A program made the translations under genes and the position numbers. From the NCBI RefSeq assembly GCF_028453695.1, contig NC_135774.1:8866001-8930000 (forward strand): a DNA stretch of 64,000 bases. The letters run 5' to 3'. Below are positions 46,200-59,283 of the stretch, in pieces. Below the pieces are notes generated by a model. The model made no database searches. It worked only from the letters and a program-made list of their open reading frames with translations, and was not told where the DNA came from. The DNA comes from Augochlora pura. Its lineage: Eukaryota; Arthropoda; Insecta; Hymenoptera; Halictidae. The number at the start of each line of letters is the position of its first letter. The first letter of the stretch is position 1.

Positions 46200-46400
46200 T
46201 TAACATGTTATGCGCTGCGCCAGTCAAATATGGGTAACACTAATTCCTGATCAATTTTGAAAATTCATGTTTATTGCAATATATTTGAACTTTGACTAGA
46301 ATGTTTCGGTCGCGAAAGAATTTTAATGCCACCCTCCATGATAAATATTAACTTTCAGGATTCGCTTTAATTTGTATTAAAATTTTCACTGTCTGAATTG
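46200..46400 (+). mobile_element. Diverged TTAA MITE, family B
   Basis: TTAA-CATGTTATGCGCTGCG then CAAATATGGGT, TGATCAATTTTGAAAATTCA and AGAATGTTTCGG. It aligns along its length with 18423-18665. The right end is eroded, so the boundary is approximate. A short TACCGTACTTTAGGG tandem/inverted repeat precedes it at 46137-46195. Confidence 0.6.
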
Positions 46401-46948
46401 TAACAAACTATCTAGTATACTAGTCTCTCTATTATCTAAAAAAAACTCGAATTGTTTGGTACAATTTTGAAAAATTTATTGCATTGTAAAAGATATGCCA
46501 ATAATTTTATAACTCGCGGTAGATCTTTTTCATCAGATTTGTTTAATTTCTGGGAAAGAAGATTTAATGAAAGAAATTGTTTATGTTGTAGTCTACACTA
46601 TTTAGCACTGTACTTAGTTTCCTAAATAATTTTTCTTATTAATTGAGGCTGATAAAAGACAACCATCTATTTTTCAAAATATCATATAAACATCAAGGGT
46701 AAGTCCAAAAATATCCCCAGAATTTGAAACATTTTTGTCCTAACAATATTTTATTATAAATATGAAAAATATATTTTGAAGAAATAATAGACATATTTTA
46801 GTTTTGTAGCTACCTAAATTTACTATTTCACAGTACTGTATAAATAAAAATGCCTCAAACAAAAGAAATAATATCTATAGCAAAGGATATTTATTATCTC
46901 AAAATGAATAAACGAAACTGTCCATTTGGTGACACATATTGAGCTCAG
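46401..46948. other. AT-rich, no gene seen
   Basis: No open frame or clear repeat. Confidence 0.5.
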
Positions 46949-47200
46949 TAATGAATAAAAATTTCCTAACCTAAAAATTTTAAGTTACAAGATTTTTCTT
47001 TGGTAGAAATGAAAAAAACTAACAAAATTCTAAACATGAATAAACATTGGCTGTCTAATAACGAATAATGGACATTTCTCAATAATGAATAAAAAATTTC
47101 CTAACCTAAGAATGTTAAGTTGGGACATTTTTCTTTAGTAGAAATTAACTAACGAAATTCTAAACATGAATAAACATTGGCTATCTAATAACGAATAATG
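46949..47200. repeat. Tandem duplication, period 134 bp
   Basis: TAATGAATAAAAA(A)TTTCCTAACCT...CTAAACATGAATAAACATTG...TCTAATAACGAATAATG occurs twice with few differences. Confidence 0.9.
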
Positions 47201-50200
47201 AATATTTTCGTCGAAACATCAGGAATATTTCAAGCTACCCGTTGAATCGCGAAATAAATAAAATACGGGGAATTAATTGATACTATAATGTGGTGTATAA
47301 TTGTAGTACCAATCGTGTTTTCAAACGTTGCGGACTTTCGAGCGGGGATTTAAAGTTCTGCGAGATAAAGGGGATGATAAATGCACTGCGGATGTTTGTA
47401 TACCTATAGCATTTCCCGTGAATGCGAATGAACTCTTAATGCAGAGGATAAAATTGCGACCACGTATTTTTTTTTTTTATTAGATTTACGAAGGATTTCG
47501 GATAAACACGTGCAGTTTAGCGATGAACAATAAAGAGGACAATTTCGTTGAATTAGCTGGGATATTTTAATCGATATCCTGGACTGAGAAGTTATTACAT
47601 ATAAATATTTTATCCATAATAGTATACGGTATATAACTGTGGCATCAATCATGTTTACAGATGCATTATAATTTCGCAATACTAGATTAAAGGAAATTTA
47701 AATAGACTGTGAATAAATAATACTGTGAATAGTAATAAAAATGTATAAATCCCTAGTAAAAAATATATTATATATCCAGTTCTCTGTTTTGTAAATTAAC
47801 AATATCAGCAATCCGCTGGTAGTTAATGAATACTAGAAAGGCTTTACTATAATCTCGGCTATATTTTAAACAACATATTGAATTCAAAAGCCAAGAAATT
47901 ATAATAAATGAATAGTTCGATTTTAAGACATTATTACTATTGTATAATAAAGGGCAGAATTTCATCAACAATCGCGCTTTGAAATGTTCGAAACTTCCGA
48001 ATTATAAAAGACTTCTTAGAATTGTTAATGTTAAATTTAATTATAACAAAGTCTAATGTTATAATCTTTTTTAAATATTACCGCGTTTGTCTCACAATTT
48101 CTTAGATGTCAATTTATCCCGTTCCCGCCATTAATAATGGTAATTAATTTTAACGAATATTGTCATTAAATTTAATTGTTAATTAACATCGACGCATGTA
48201 GACGCACGCGTTGTTTGGTAATTACCGCTCAAATTACTGGGCACGACTTCACCTTAATGCAATACAATTTAAATAACGGTGCATGTGCCACGCGTGGGAT
48301 GTTATTAAATCCAATTTGTAATCATACACGTATCAGTAAGTTTTTTTTTTGTACGCGAAGAGACCGTGGATATCTATAAATGAAATGTAAGCAACGGTTT
48401 TAATTGCCGCTCGACAATGAAGCAGAAACGTAGCACGAATATTACAATTTTAAATCGAACATTTAGCGCATGATCGCTGGAAAATAACTGCGACGATGCT
48501 TTATTAAAACGAAATGATTTTGTTTTGCTTCATGATCGTATGGCATTATTATGTTTGCAAAAGTTATGACTGCACTATGGACCTTATGTAATTAAAATAA
48601 TAATGAAACGGTTAAATACGTGATTTATATTTTTTGCAATTAACTTTGGAGAATTTTTATTTCGGCGAACTTATGGTTGCTACTGATGGCGGAAAATTTG
48701 GTAGATTCAACTTTATTGACAGAAATTTTAAATATTTATATTCATTATAGGTTAATAAAGCTGGTTACTGTGGGGTGATCAACGCTTTTTTGGTAATAAT
48801 TAACTTTATGTTTATAAAATAAGACATGTTAAGTTGTTTTCTTAAGAAGTAAATTGAATAAAGGAATAAAGAGATTTAATATGGCTTATTCGATAATTAT
48901 AAAGTTGATTATAACTGGTTTCACTACCCTAGTAATTATAATTTTCTAATTTCTCAACTTTTACATTCACTGCAATTTATTCTAAAGCATCAATAATAAA
49001 TACACAACTATATAGTTTGTACAAATATTATGGATCTAAAATAATTCATCAAAGTATTCTCAGTAGTGACAGGCACAAATAAAACTATAATAAGGAAACT
49101 AAAACTAAATATAATTAAACTTTTATGTATGAAAGACTGATGAAACAGAATACCGATATAAAGGCGTACAAATTATTGCTAAAACAATCTTTAAGTTTGT
49201 ATACAATTTTCGCACAATGGAATAATAGTCGTTTTACTTGTAATAATGGATGCAGAAAATTGATCAATTTATTATATTTTTACTAAAATATTGTAAATTA
49301 GCTTATACCAACCCTTTTTCCCAGAGCTGATCACGTTTCGTGGTACAGCTTGTATAATATACCATTTTCTATTCTTAAGATATATTTAAACAATTCGTAG
49401 AACGATCGTGTTCGCATTTTTCATCGAATACATTCCAGCAGGCTAGCAATAAGTATCATAGTATATATGTATACATATATACTGCCGAAGGCACGGTCTT
49501 GTCAATGTGCCAACCGGCTCAGTATCGACTATAAATTGATACCAATTTGTTCTGGAAAATAAATAGTACCGGATCACCGGCACTGTTTATAAACATTAAT
49601 TCAAGTGGAAATATCCAATAATGGTCAGACACGTGAACACAATAGAGAGACCCGAGGTCCGCGATAAAGTTCCGGCATCGATTTAATGGAATCCCGGGGT
49701 CAGATACAGCGCAACATTTATTTACATTTCCCATCATTTTGTTCCCAATGGCATTTTCGCAGTTTCAAATTATAGAGTTCTCTTTGACGGTACAGTATAA
49801 TACGCGCGGACGAGGCGAGCCGATTTAATTGAATGTCGTGAAAAATTGTCCATTTGCGCTGACGGTCGACGCGATGAAAGGGGAAGATATGACGGGACGA
49901 AATGTTTCGATGTTTCGGGACTCTGTAAAGCGGACGGATCATTTCCAAATTCTATTCGATCCGGGTTCTCAAGTCGATCTATGACAGTTTAGATATTATT
50001 TGATAATGTGTGAATACGAGCAATTATGTATTATGTAATATTAAGCTATATTAAGCAATTCTATACAATTGTTAATATGATTAATTGTACTCATTCTACA
50101 AGAACTATAATAATGAAGCGCATATTACAAACTCATTCAAATTAACATGAAAAATTACTATCAATTCGCAGAAAAATAATATCCTTCTAATTGTATAATT

Positions 50201-50735
50201 AATAATTTAAATTATATATTACTATACTAAATTATTTTGAATAAATGCTATTAATATGACTAATGTAATATTTAGATGAAATCAATAATTATACGGTCGC
50301 AAGAAAATTATTCTAGCCATTTTCAAATTATTCATCCTATTGATGGCAATTTTTTATGTTAATTTGGATAAGTTTGTAATATTCTTTACTATAGTTCTTG
50401 TAGAATAAGTATGTTTATTAATTGGTACAAACGTTCTTCTCAATAAAATCATTTTATTAAATAATTAGTTTTGTAAAATTTATCAATTTCATCTAACTAT
50501 AACCTTGTTTATAAATATTACATTTCTATATTTATAAATCTATATGCAAACTTTATTTTTATTATAAGTTTGTAATTTATAAGCTTAAACTCAATTTATA
50601 ATCCATCAGCTTAAGTTCCATTATAAATTTATAATTTATAAACTTATTTTCTGTTATTTTATATAGACATTTAATAATTACCACTACTGGAACATTTAAT
50701 TATCATCCGAACAAACCATCCACGTATACTAATCA
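47201..50735. other. No gene seen
   Basis: Largely AT-rich. Slightly GC-richer blocks at 48.1-48.55 and 49.4-49.98 kb hold chance frames (49519-49737, 49718-49948 minus). No splice-supported exon and no repeats with clear ends. Confidence 0.45.
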
Positions 50736-50740
50736 AAATA

Positions 50741-50908
50741 TTAGGGTGCCCCGTAAGTTTTCTCCGCGCCATGCTATGTATAACCTCAAAAATATGCTCG
50801 ATGAATATCCACGATATAATGTGCATAACACAACAAATCAACTTTAAACAAAAAATATCTTCTATTGATGTCGCATAAAAAATGCAAGGAACTTATGGGA
50901 CACCCTAA
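50741..50908 (+). mobile_element. Deleted mariner (168-bp MITE)
   Basis: Inverted ends TTAGGGTGCCCCGTAAGTT and, read inward from the right, TTAGGGTGTCCCATAAGTT, flanked by TA on both sides. Right after the left end is a degraded piece of mariner coding (TATAACCTCAAAAATATGCT, then GATGAATAT) identical in position to the remnant at 14460-14598. Only part of the second HTH region is kept. Confidence 0.85.
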
Positions 50909-50987
50909 TATGTATTTGTTTAAAACATTTACCAATCACGTCGAATTTATATTTGTTAGTAACGAAGTTTCTCTCGGTGTGTTTCAG

Positions 50988-51048
50988 ATCGGCGACTCGT
51001 CAATCGTCGAATCCGTTGGACAAAGAACTTCCGCGGATAAAAAAAAAG
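50988..51048 (+). CDS. Candidate internal exon, 61 nt
   Basis: Bounded by a strong acceptor (CTCGGTGTGTTTCAG) and a strong donor (AAAAAG|GTAAGT). Two frames are open. One gives IGDSSIVESVGQRTSADKKK; the other gives SATRQSSNPLDKELPRIKKK. No neighbouring exon of the same gene was identified within the window. It may be a small coding exon, a 5' UTR exon or a lncRNA exon in a gene with very long introns. Confidence 0.4.
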
Positions 51049-51049
51049 G

Positions 51050-51720
51050 TAAGTTGGCTGCACCGATTAAAGCGTTCCAAATAGCTCTACGATCGTTTCA
51101 GGGCAGGGGTGTAAAAAAAAAAGGAAAAGAAATGACGAGCATTTTTGTTTTTTTCCCCTCCCCCCTCGGGAGGCTCGATCGTAGAGCGCATCTGTTCCCC
51201 AATCACGAAACCCGGCAGCCGGTGAAACGCGACCAGTTTGGTAATCTCGAATCAATTATTATCGATTCGAACGCTCGCAAATTCCCAATCAGCGTTAGCA
51301 AAGGGCGCACCGGATTACCGGGGCAAACGGCCGTAATGCGGTCAGCATAATCCAACTAAAAACGGATATGTATCGGGGCATCAGGTGGGAATCGTCGCGA
51401 ACCTGGCGTCGATTGCTCCGCCGTTCGAGCAATGATAATTTCCAACAAGACAGAAACAGACTGCGTCGTTAATCAATACAACCCCCGGGCCGCCCGCGCG
51501 CGCCCGTTTTGGTTAACCGCGGCGAGGTGTCACACACTCATTCGAACTCGTTTCTCGCGCGCCAAGAAATAACATTCGATAAACCGGCGCGCACGGTGTC
51601 GCTCGAGATTCCACGATTCACGCTTCGCCTGACGATTTCATTGAATCCGCCGAATGCGATAATTGCGTCGATCGAAGGTTTTCGCAATCATCTGGCTTAC
51701 TTTTAATTGGGGCATAATTA
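51050..51720. other. CpG-containing island following the candidate exon
   Basis: The frame starting at 50865 reads through the donor to 51350, and another lies at 51509-51706. Neither shows family resemblance. It is probably intronic or regulatory if the exon at 50988 is real. Confidence 0.35.
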
Positions 51721-52977
51721 GACCGCGGATAATTATAATAAATATAATTATGATATAAATAAATGATAATTATAAAATGAATAAAAATCTAATGCAACAA
51801 TTGTGTAAAACAGATAGTAACATTTCTTTTTGCAAAATACAAATTGGATGCAATGATTGTGGAAGAATATATTTTTTCGTTCAATGTGCATTTTTCATCT
51901 GTCAATGTTTATGGTAATGGAATTGTAAGTTATGTTTTCAAGAGTTTGGCAACCTATAAACTGTAACTTTCAGATGAGCTTGACTTCAGAAATGAAAATG
52001 AAATTCTCAGAAGTGCAATGGAGATTCTATTATTAATTTTACAATTACAGGTATTTCATTAATCGACAATATTATCTATACAATATCCAATGTGATTGAT
52101 GTAATTGTTTTGTAACTTATTAGAAATTAATTTTTCAATAACTCTTATTTTTAACATATGATAGGATTTTTTCTCGAAATTTTTTTATCGAAGATTTCGA
52201 GACATTCTTGATGAAACTATATATTTTCAAACAATGACTTCATTTACTTAAGTTCTTTACATATACAATACAATTTTATATATAATAAAGCTTTAAACAC
52301 AATTTTTATATTTTTATTATTCTCAAATTTAACTCTGCAATATCTTTGAGAAACTCCTAATTTATAAAGTTATTGTTAAAGTTGATTATTATAAAAGTTA
52401 TGCAATAAATAAAAGAATAATTTGTCCTTAAACGTATATGTATATTCACACATAGTTTATACATGTATACTTATTATAAAACAAAATTGATTTATTGGCG
52501 GCTTACTTTTCGTGAAAATCAGTGTTGGAAATTCACTATGTATATGCATACACTTACAGCGCTAACGATCATCAAGCCTATTAGTTTGGATATCGGAGGC
52601 ACTAATGTTATAAAATTAATTGATCGATGACCCAGCTCCGCTGTCGGGCCGTTAATGAGTACTGAATGCTCCCATTACGTCGCATCGAACCCATCATTTT
52701 CTCTCTTGTATCTTCAATAATCTTGAACCTCGCAATTCCATGGAATTATCTTGCAAAACGAGGCTGTCGCATCATCAAGTATCAATAAACGACTATTAAA
52801 TCGTTCAATTTAAAAAAACACAACTTTTGAAATGGAGATATATTATTGTAAGTGATTCCATTGCTTAAACATCCATATAAAAAAAGCAAATGCGTGGAAC
52901 TTTTATTTCCAAATGCAACGATTATTATATTTATCTTTATTTTTTTGTTTGGAAAGGAATATTGTAATATTAATGTA
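51721..52977. other. AT-rich, no gene seen
   Basis: No exon-like block or paired repeat ends found. Confidence 0.5.
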
Positions 52978-53180
52978 AAAGGCTGGTTCATGCAATTTGT
53001 GCACCTCATGTATCTTCCAAAATATGGACAACAAATTTTTCAATACAAAAATTGCGTGGTTTAAATGGACATAGTATGCGATGCACTTATTTTTTCATAG
53101 CTGGCGTTGTTTTGGAGATTTGGAGGTTAATTTATTTTTCTTAAATAGAACACTACATTTTTTATATAGAAATGTGCAAG
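52978..53180 (+). repeat. Dispersed repeat, single arm of the 31.4-kb fold-back family
   Basis: GGCTGGTTCATGCAATTTGT then GTGCACCTC, ACAACAAATTTTTCAATAC and GCGTGGTTTAAA follow the left arm of 31427-32060 in order. No inverted partner. Confidence 0.7.
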
Positions 53181-54800
53181 AACACGCCACCCTACAAGTA
53201 ATTAGTACTATTTTGCTATAAATTTTCCTATTAAAATCTAATGATAATAATACTTAATACATACTTTTGATATTATGATCTGATTTTTAAGCTATTTGAA
53301 TATATTTCAAAGGCCATAGCCGATTAAGATGGTCAAAACTGTCCTTTGAAGTTTTTCAATGAGTCATACACCGTTCGATAGCTGACCAATAAAAACTAAT
53401 CTGTGTAAAATTTTAACCGAACATATGTAGTTAGAGAATGGATAAAATGGGAGATACTACAAATCTATTTTTGTATGTATCTTGACTTAAATATTTTTCA
53501 AATGTTAAAAAAATTTTTTTTAAAACATTATTTATATCAACTGATATATTTCAATTATATCAACTTACATATTTCAATCATATCAACATATATATTTCAA
53601 GATATATTTCAATTTGCTTGCAATACAAAATTATTATATTTATAAGCTGTCAAAAAATCACATTTTTTATTGCAAAGCTCTTCCTAATTATAAAAACGTA
53701 TTTTTCGGTCGATTCTAATTTCATAGAATAATTTTCCACGAAAACTGTAATTCACTCCAAAATTTTGCAGCGTGAACATAATCGTTGGCCGTAATAACAG
53801 ATGCAGTAATTACTAGCTGCAATGTTCTTCTTTGTCACTTTCTGTTAATTACTGTGTATCCTATATCAAAAGCACGTTAAAATCATCTACATGAAGAGCG
53901 TCTACAAAGGACTCCTATAAAATACATCATCATCGCTAGACTGCGATCTTTTTAATGAAGCATCATGTTGATGTAACAATTACAACGCGTTAAAATTATT
54001 TAAAGATGAACAAATACTGTACTCGATTCTTTGTCTTGTAATTCTTATTCTCCATAAAAATCCACAATTTTGGCTACTATAATACTTTTATTCGAATTTA
54101 TGGTTTTGCCATTATCGAAACAAAAATATTGAATAATAGCAATGCAATTCTGCGATTCTCTTTAAATGATGTCGAATTTTTAGAGAACTTTTCTTTATAG
54201 TGCAGTGTTAAGCCAATTCGTTAATAAATATTATATATTATTAATTTGATTTCATATAATATTAGTTGTAACATTATATATTATCAGTATGATTTTATAT
54301 AATATTAATATATTATTAATATTAATATATTAATATTCTACATAATATTATATATTATTAATATGACAGTTATACAATATTAATAACTAATTCGTTAGTT
54401 GATATAACTAGCTTCAATAATTAGACAAGTAATCTCATTAATAATTAACTATTATAACTTGCTAGTTATTTTAACGAATTTAATTGTAACTTTTCTAACT
54501 AATTTACAATGTCTTGTATAATTTATAATAATTTACATATTTTATTATAATATCTACAATCTATTGTAATTCCTACATTCTGTAATAATTTATATAATCT
54601 ATAATCTATTATATTTTACATAATCCAGAGTTTATAACAATTGCTGCAACCTACAATATATATTAATTCATACAATCCATAATGACAAATAATACAGTTC
54701 ACTAACAATAACTAACAAATTCTAATATCCAATCATTAATCAACTTACTGCTTGCCCACCTCAGCAATAGCAAGAAAAACACGTCGAAAACAGAATCGAG
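53181..54800. other. AT-rich, simple AT repeats, no gene seen
   Basis: TATATTATTAATAT-type repeats at 54220-54365 and short repeated ATATTTCAA(T)TATATCAAC phrases at 53545-53600. No coding content. Confidence 0.55.
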
Positions 54801-55321
54801 CATTTATAATCGTCAAAAACCATTCATCATCCATAGAAAGTCAAATTTACCCCGATGCTTTTAAGTGACACGACGTCGACGTTACAGGACACGGGATCGT
54901 TTGAAATTTTCGAAATTCCGCAATTTGTGTTCTGGATCCAACGGAGCCGGGGTCCCGTTACATTATTCATAGGCGTCTTGGTCACGGCGACGGCACCGGG
55001 AAACGTTCCGTTGACCCGATAGCTGTTTGTCACGGTAGAACGGTGTTTTTCTCGGACGGTTTGGTAATCCGCGTGTAATTCAGGAAACGAATCGACGACG
55101 CCGAACGAATTATATCGGAATTATCTGTTGCGCCGGCGACTTTTCGTCGTCCGGGTCTCTCGCTCGTACAGACGTGCAGACACACGGACGGACGGACGGG
55201 CGGACGGCCTCTCTCTCTTCTCTCGTTTAATGACTCACAATTTTCGTGCAATTTCGCGATCCACCACGGGAACGCATTAGAACGCAATTACGCTCTGTTT
55301 TTCTCCGCGGCAATAATTCAC

Positions 55322-55358
<37 letters not shown>

Positions 55359-55740
55359 CCGGGCCGAGACACCACGGCCGATCCGCGTCGTCGTCAATAA
55401 TACGTCGCCGGATTATCGGTAATGTATCCGGCCGCGCGTTCGGTACGCGTAGGTGGCCAATCAACAAGTTATTTTTTTCAACGAAGACGCGAGCGAGCAG
55501 AGGCGTGTGGGCACTTAATTGGATGATTGGTCCCGACGATATATCGCCGATAAATTGGCGCAAACAGAACGGCAGATCGGGGAAAAGCAACGAACAAAAA
55601 AAGAGAGAAGGGAGACAGAAAATTAAGGTGGGGGGGGGGCGGCGGGACCGGTTGAGTGGTCTCCGTCTGGTTGCGAGCGAAGTTCATTGCTGGCGATTGA
55701 TAGCGGTTCTGTGATGTAATCGTTAACTAAACCGAACGTT
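54801..55740. other. CpG-rich island, no gene called
   Basis: Frames at 54827-55033, 55030-55287 and 55318-55687 (minus) and 55505-55714 (plus) have no recognised domain. Contains GACG tetranucleotide repeats at about 55188-55205, a GA tract and a G run at about 55629-55640. Confidence 0.35.
55327..55358. repeat. (GA)n microsatellite with G run
   Basis: About thirteen GA units followed by GGGGGG. Confidence 0.95.
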
Positions 55741-55841
55741 CATTAGAAATCAATTATCGTCGGACGTGTATAGGGTGACTCTTTTTAAGCGGCTAATTCG
55801 TGTCGCACGGAAATTATCGATCGTCTGGATAAAGATTTCAA

Positions 55842-56688
55842 ACGAATTCTACGTTCGATTGGAATCGATTGGATCATTTATGGTATTATAATCACAGAGT
55901 AACTCGATTACGTTGTAATTCAATTACCTTGAAAATTGTAAGTCAGATCGCAATTCAATTAAATTACAGTGTCATTCAATACTAGTAGAAGTACAAAGCA
56001 TCAAGTAATTCTGCTACATTAATTACGAATTGAGTTGGAATTGATAAATAATATTATTATTACTAGTAATAATATTATTATGATGATATATATTATTATA
56101 AATAACATTACTATTAGTAATTGCAGTGTAGTTATTATTTATTCGACGCGTTGTGACAAGTGGTAATTAATAAGTAACAACGAAGATTGTATTCATAAAT
56201 TAAAAATAAATGAAAAATATTTCAACCGAATTCTACGCTTAGAGTTGTGCGGACTTGCAATTGAATCATTTATGGTATTATAATTGCAGAGTAATACGAT
56301 TATGTTGTAATTCAGATACCTTGTAAATCGTAATTCAGGTCGCCATTGAATTAAATTACAATGTGGTTCGTAATTCATTACTAGTAGAAGTACAAAACAT
56401 CAATTCTATTATATTAATTACGAATTAAATTATTACTTATTATAAGTAATATTGTTATGATGATATACATTAATATAAGTAATATTATGGTAACAATATA
56501 TATTATTATAGCTATTATTATTATGACAATATATATTATTATTATAAGTAATATTATTACGATAATACATGTTATTACAAATAATATTAGTAATTCCAGT
56601 GTAATTATTTATTCGAAGCATTGTTGCAAGTAGTAATTAATAAGTAACAACGAAGATTGTATTCATAAATGAGAAATAGTTTTCTACT
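55842..56688. repeat. Tandem duplication, unit about 385-460 bp
   Basis: Copy 1 (55842-56226) and copy 2 (56227-56688) share CGAATTCTACG, ATCATTTATGGTATTATAAT, ACTAGTAGAAGTACAAA, TAAGTAACAACGAAGATTGT and ATTCATAAAT in the same order. Copy 2 is longer through expansion of an ATTATTATAAGTAAT tract. Related sequence occurs near 24.1-24.5 kb. Confidence 0.88.
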
Positions 56689-56699
56689 TAAATAATCAC

Positions 56700-57160
56700 T
56701 CGAATGTCGCGCAGTTCTGGGTATCCGAATAGTAAATGTTCAAGTATAAAAGCGGAACAAGGGTAGACAAAAAACATGCGCATAAGATAGCGTCACGTAG
56801 TATGAATGACGACGAGGACCAGAAAATACGCAGTTGGGACAAAAATGGGTACATAAAAGAGAAACATAAAAATGTATCTCGCTTCTACTCGAACAACTGT
56901 ATCCGAATTATAGTGCGTTCCAATTGCATTTTTATATTAAATAAATAATAAAAATATAACTCACTTTGAAAGTATAAAAAAAGTATTTGAATCTATAAAT
57001 ATATAATACGAATATATGATATATAACATAAATACATAATATATGATATAAATACATAATATACAATATAAATATATAATATAATAACATAATACAACAT
57101 AAACGTAACACAAACACATCATAAATAATCGAAATTTATTTATCACCTTATCAGACGTTC
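56700..57160. other. No gene seen; AT minisatellite at the right
   Basis: A short plus frame (56736-56948) without family resemblance, then ATAATATATGATATAAATAC-type repeats at about 57000-57085. Confidence 0.5.
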
Positions 57161-57169
57161 CATAAACAT

Positions 57170-57700
57170 CTAAACACGTTTAAAATACCATGGCCGCATG
57201 GTTTGCAATTTACAATTAGATCCGCGATATTAATTTGTTCCTCGGATATTTAGTTCCACTGAATGAGAGGTAGATCATTCAAGCATCACCCCCGATCGCA
57301 TAACGCGCGATAACAATTGCGCGTGTATTTGCCCGGCCCGTTGTTTGCGCGAGGCTGAAATGTTCATTTGATATACCTGTAAGGCCGCAATTCGAACTCG
57401 ATTCGAAAATCAACGGTGTACACGCGTGCATTTTGCAACTCGTTTTTTCTTTCCCGCGAATGATCGTCGAATAAAATGCGGAGAGTGAAATATTAATGGA
57501 GTCCAGTGTTCCGGGTAATTGAAACCCTGGCCGACGCGATTCACGCAAAATTCGATAGCTTTCTGCATAAAAATCATTTAAACGTCGGCGGTGCTAGCAG
57601 AGGAAACACGCGATAGCATCGCGTAGTTTGTACGAACACATCGAAACGTTGCTATCGGAACAATTCATCATAGCTAACAATAAATAATACATTACTGGTA
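57170..57700. other. Moderate-GC island, no gene called
   Basis: The minus frame 57279-57548 (89 residues) lacks splice sites and family resemblance. Confidence 0.35.
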
Positions 57701-58700
57701 GCAACAAATTCGGGTTTATTGACGCACGTATGTAAATCGAACGCTATAAAATAGCAACATCGATGCAAAATATTTGCTATAACAAATCATGGTTTTACTG
57801 TCATAAATAGATATGTAAAATTGTTATCTTACTAAATGAAAAAGTTCAAAGCATAAATGAATCAAATGATTAATAAAGTTTTATTGAATTGTTACGTTAA
57901 AAGAAAACATTGCGATCATTCGTAACTTTTTATATTTACTTTTTCCTTAGATTTTTTAAAAATAATAAAATAAGTAAGAGTATAAATATTTTTAGGTATC
58001 GAATATAAATTGGAGGAGCGTAAAATATATTTACGATATTGACAAAATTTGAATTGAACTAAAAATTCCATTTCTCAACTAAATTTCTTTGTTGAAACAA
58101 CGTTGATCATTATTGGAATTGTTCCGTAAAAATATTTATCTAACAGTAAGGTAACTATCCGAATGAACACGTTCTAGTCGAATATATTATTTGTCATAAA
58201 TGTTTCTATCTATTTAGCTATTTATCTAATAAATTTATCTATTTAATTTATTTATCTGTTAAAAGCAACATGGAACAGGTAAATTGGCTAAGAAAGTAAC
58301 ACCTTATATTAAAATCGATTATTCCCCATATGATTTCTTACTTAAATAAATTTTTATTCAATTGCGCATTTGTTCGATTGCCTCTTCTTCATTCATCTGA
58401 ACAAACTTTTACAATAAAATTCTCAACAATCTATTTTTACATCGTTCTCGTGTAATAAAGTGTCAGCAGCGCAACGTCCAGAATCATTCACCATAAAGTG
58501 ATTTCTTTTGGAACAACAATTGCAAAGCCCGCGTCGCCCGAGATCCAAAACGGACTAAATAAAGTCTCTTTTAATAATCACCTATCTCTGATACCGTACA
58601 ATAGTTCTCATTCAGCAAAAACTCTGAAAAACCTCACCTCGGTGTAGCGCAATATCCTAGAATATTTTCACAAAAAACCAGAGAAGCTTCACAGTAACAG
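57701..58700. other. AT-rich, no gene seen
   Basis: No open frame of note. AT-rich up to about 58.4 kb, then balanced composition leading into the small ORF. Confidence 0.45.
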
Positions 58701-58707
58701 CACCACA

Positions 58708-58887
58708 ATGGCTTCGCAAACAAAAAAGGAAGAAGTGTCGGGACAAAAGGGAGATCATCATTCACAGGCCTGGGAGGTTTTCTATTTTAATAATAATTTA
58801 CGTATCCGCGGGAAAGTAACAGGAGTTCGTGACACACGACCTAGTATTCCCATACAGCGACTCGCATTAATGTCCGGACTCTTTTGA
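58708..58887 (+). CDS. Candidate small ORF, 59 residues
   Basis: ATG in a strong context (ACCACAATGG) opens 59 codons to TGA at 58885-58887. The N-terminal third is charged (MASQTKKEEVSGQKGDHH); the rest contains FYFNNNLRIRG and ends MSGLF. No signal peptide, membrane segment or known family. It may be a chance ORF in balanced-composition DNA, or the start of a spliced gene. Confidence 0.2.
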   Translation: MASQTKKEEVSGQKGDHHSQAWEVFYFNNNLRIRGKVTGVRDTRPSIPIQRLALMSGLF

Positions 58888-58970
58888 AACGGTATAATCT
58901 TTTTCAAATTGAACGAAATGACTTCAATTTTCTTGGAGATGTTAAAGGGACTCGTTTACTGTGCAGTGAG

Positions 58971-59283
58971 TGAAATACTTTTTTTTAAAATAATGCTGTT
59001 ATGTGAAATACCAACTCACGATCTTTAACTTTGTTATTTAAGCTATTTATTTATTTATTTATTTTATAAAAATGATAAGACTAGCTTAGTATACGATGAT
59101 TGAAATACATTTTTTAAAATTTGAATATTATTTGGAATAGCAGTTCACGTTTTTTAACCTTGTTACTCAAGCTATTCATTTTTTAATATTATAACAATAA
59201 TAAGACGAATATTATAGAATGATATTAATTTTGCTGTTACTTAGAATAAAAAGTTATTTTTTTCAACTTTGTTATTTAAGCCT
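58971..59283. repeat. Degenerate tandem repeat, about 2.5 copies of 130 bp
   Basis: TGAAATACTTTTTTTAAAAT at 58971 and its relative at 59101, each followed by CACG(A/T)T-TTTAAC, TTGTTA and AAGCTATT. A third partial copy lies at about 59221-59283. Confidence 0.8.

Noticed and set aside
50865..51350. 161-residue plus-strand frame
   Set aside because: It begins inside the deleted mariner and reads through a consensus donor. Only the 61-nt spliced block is kept as a candidate.
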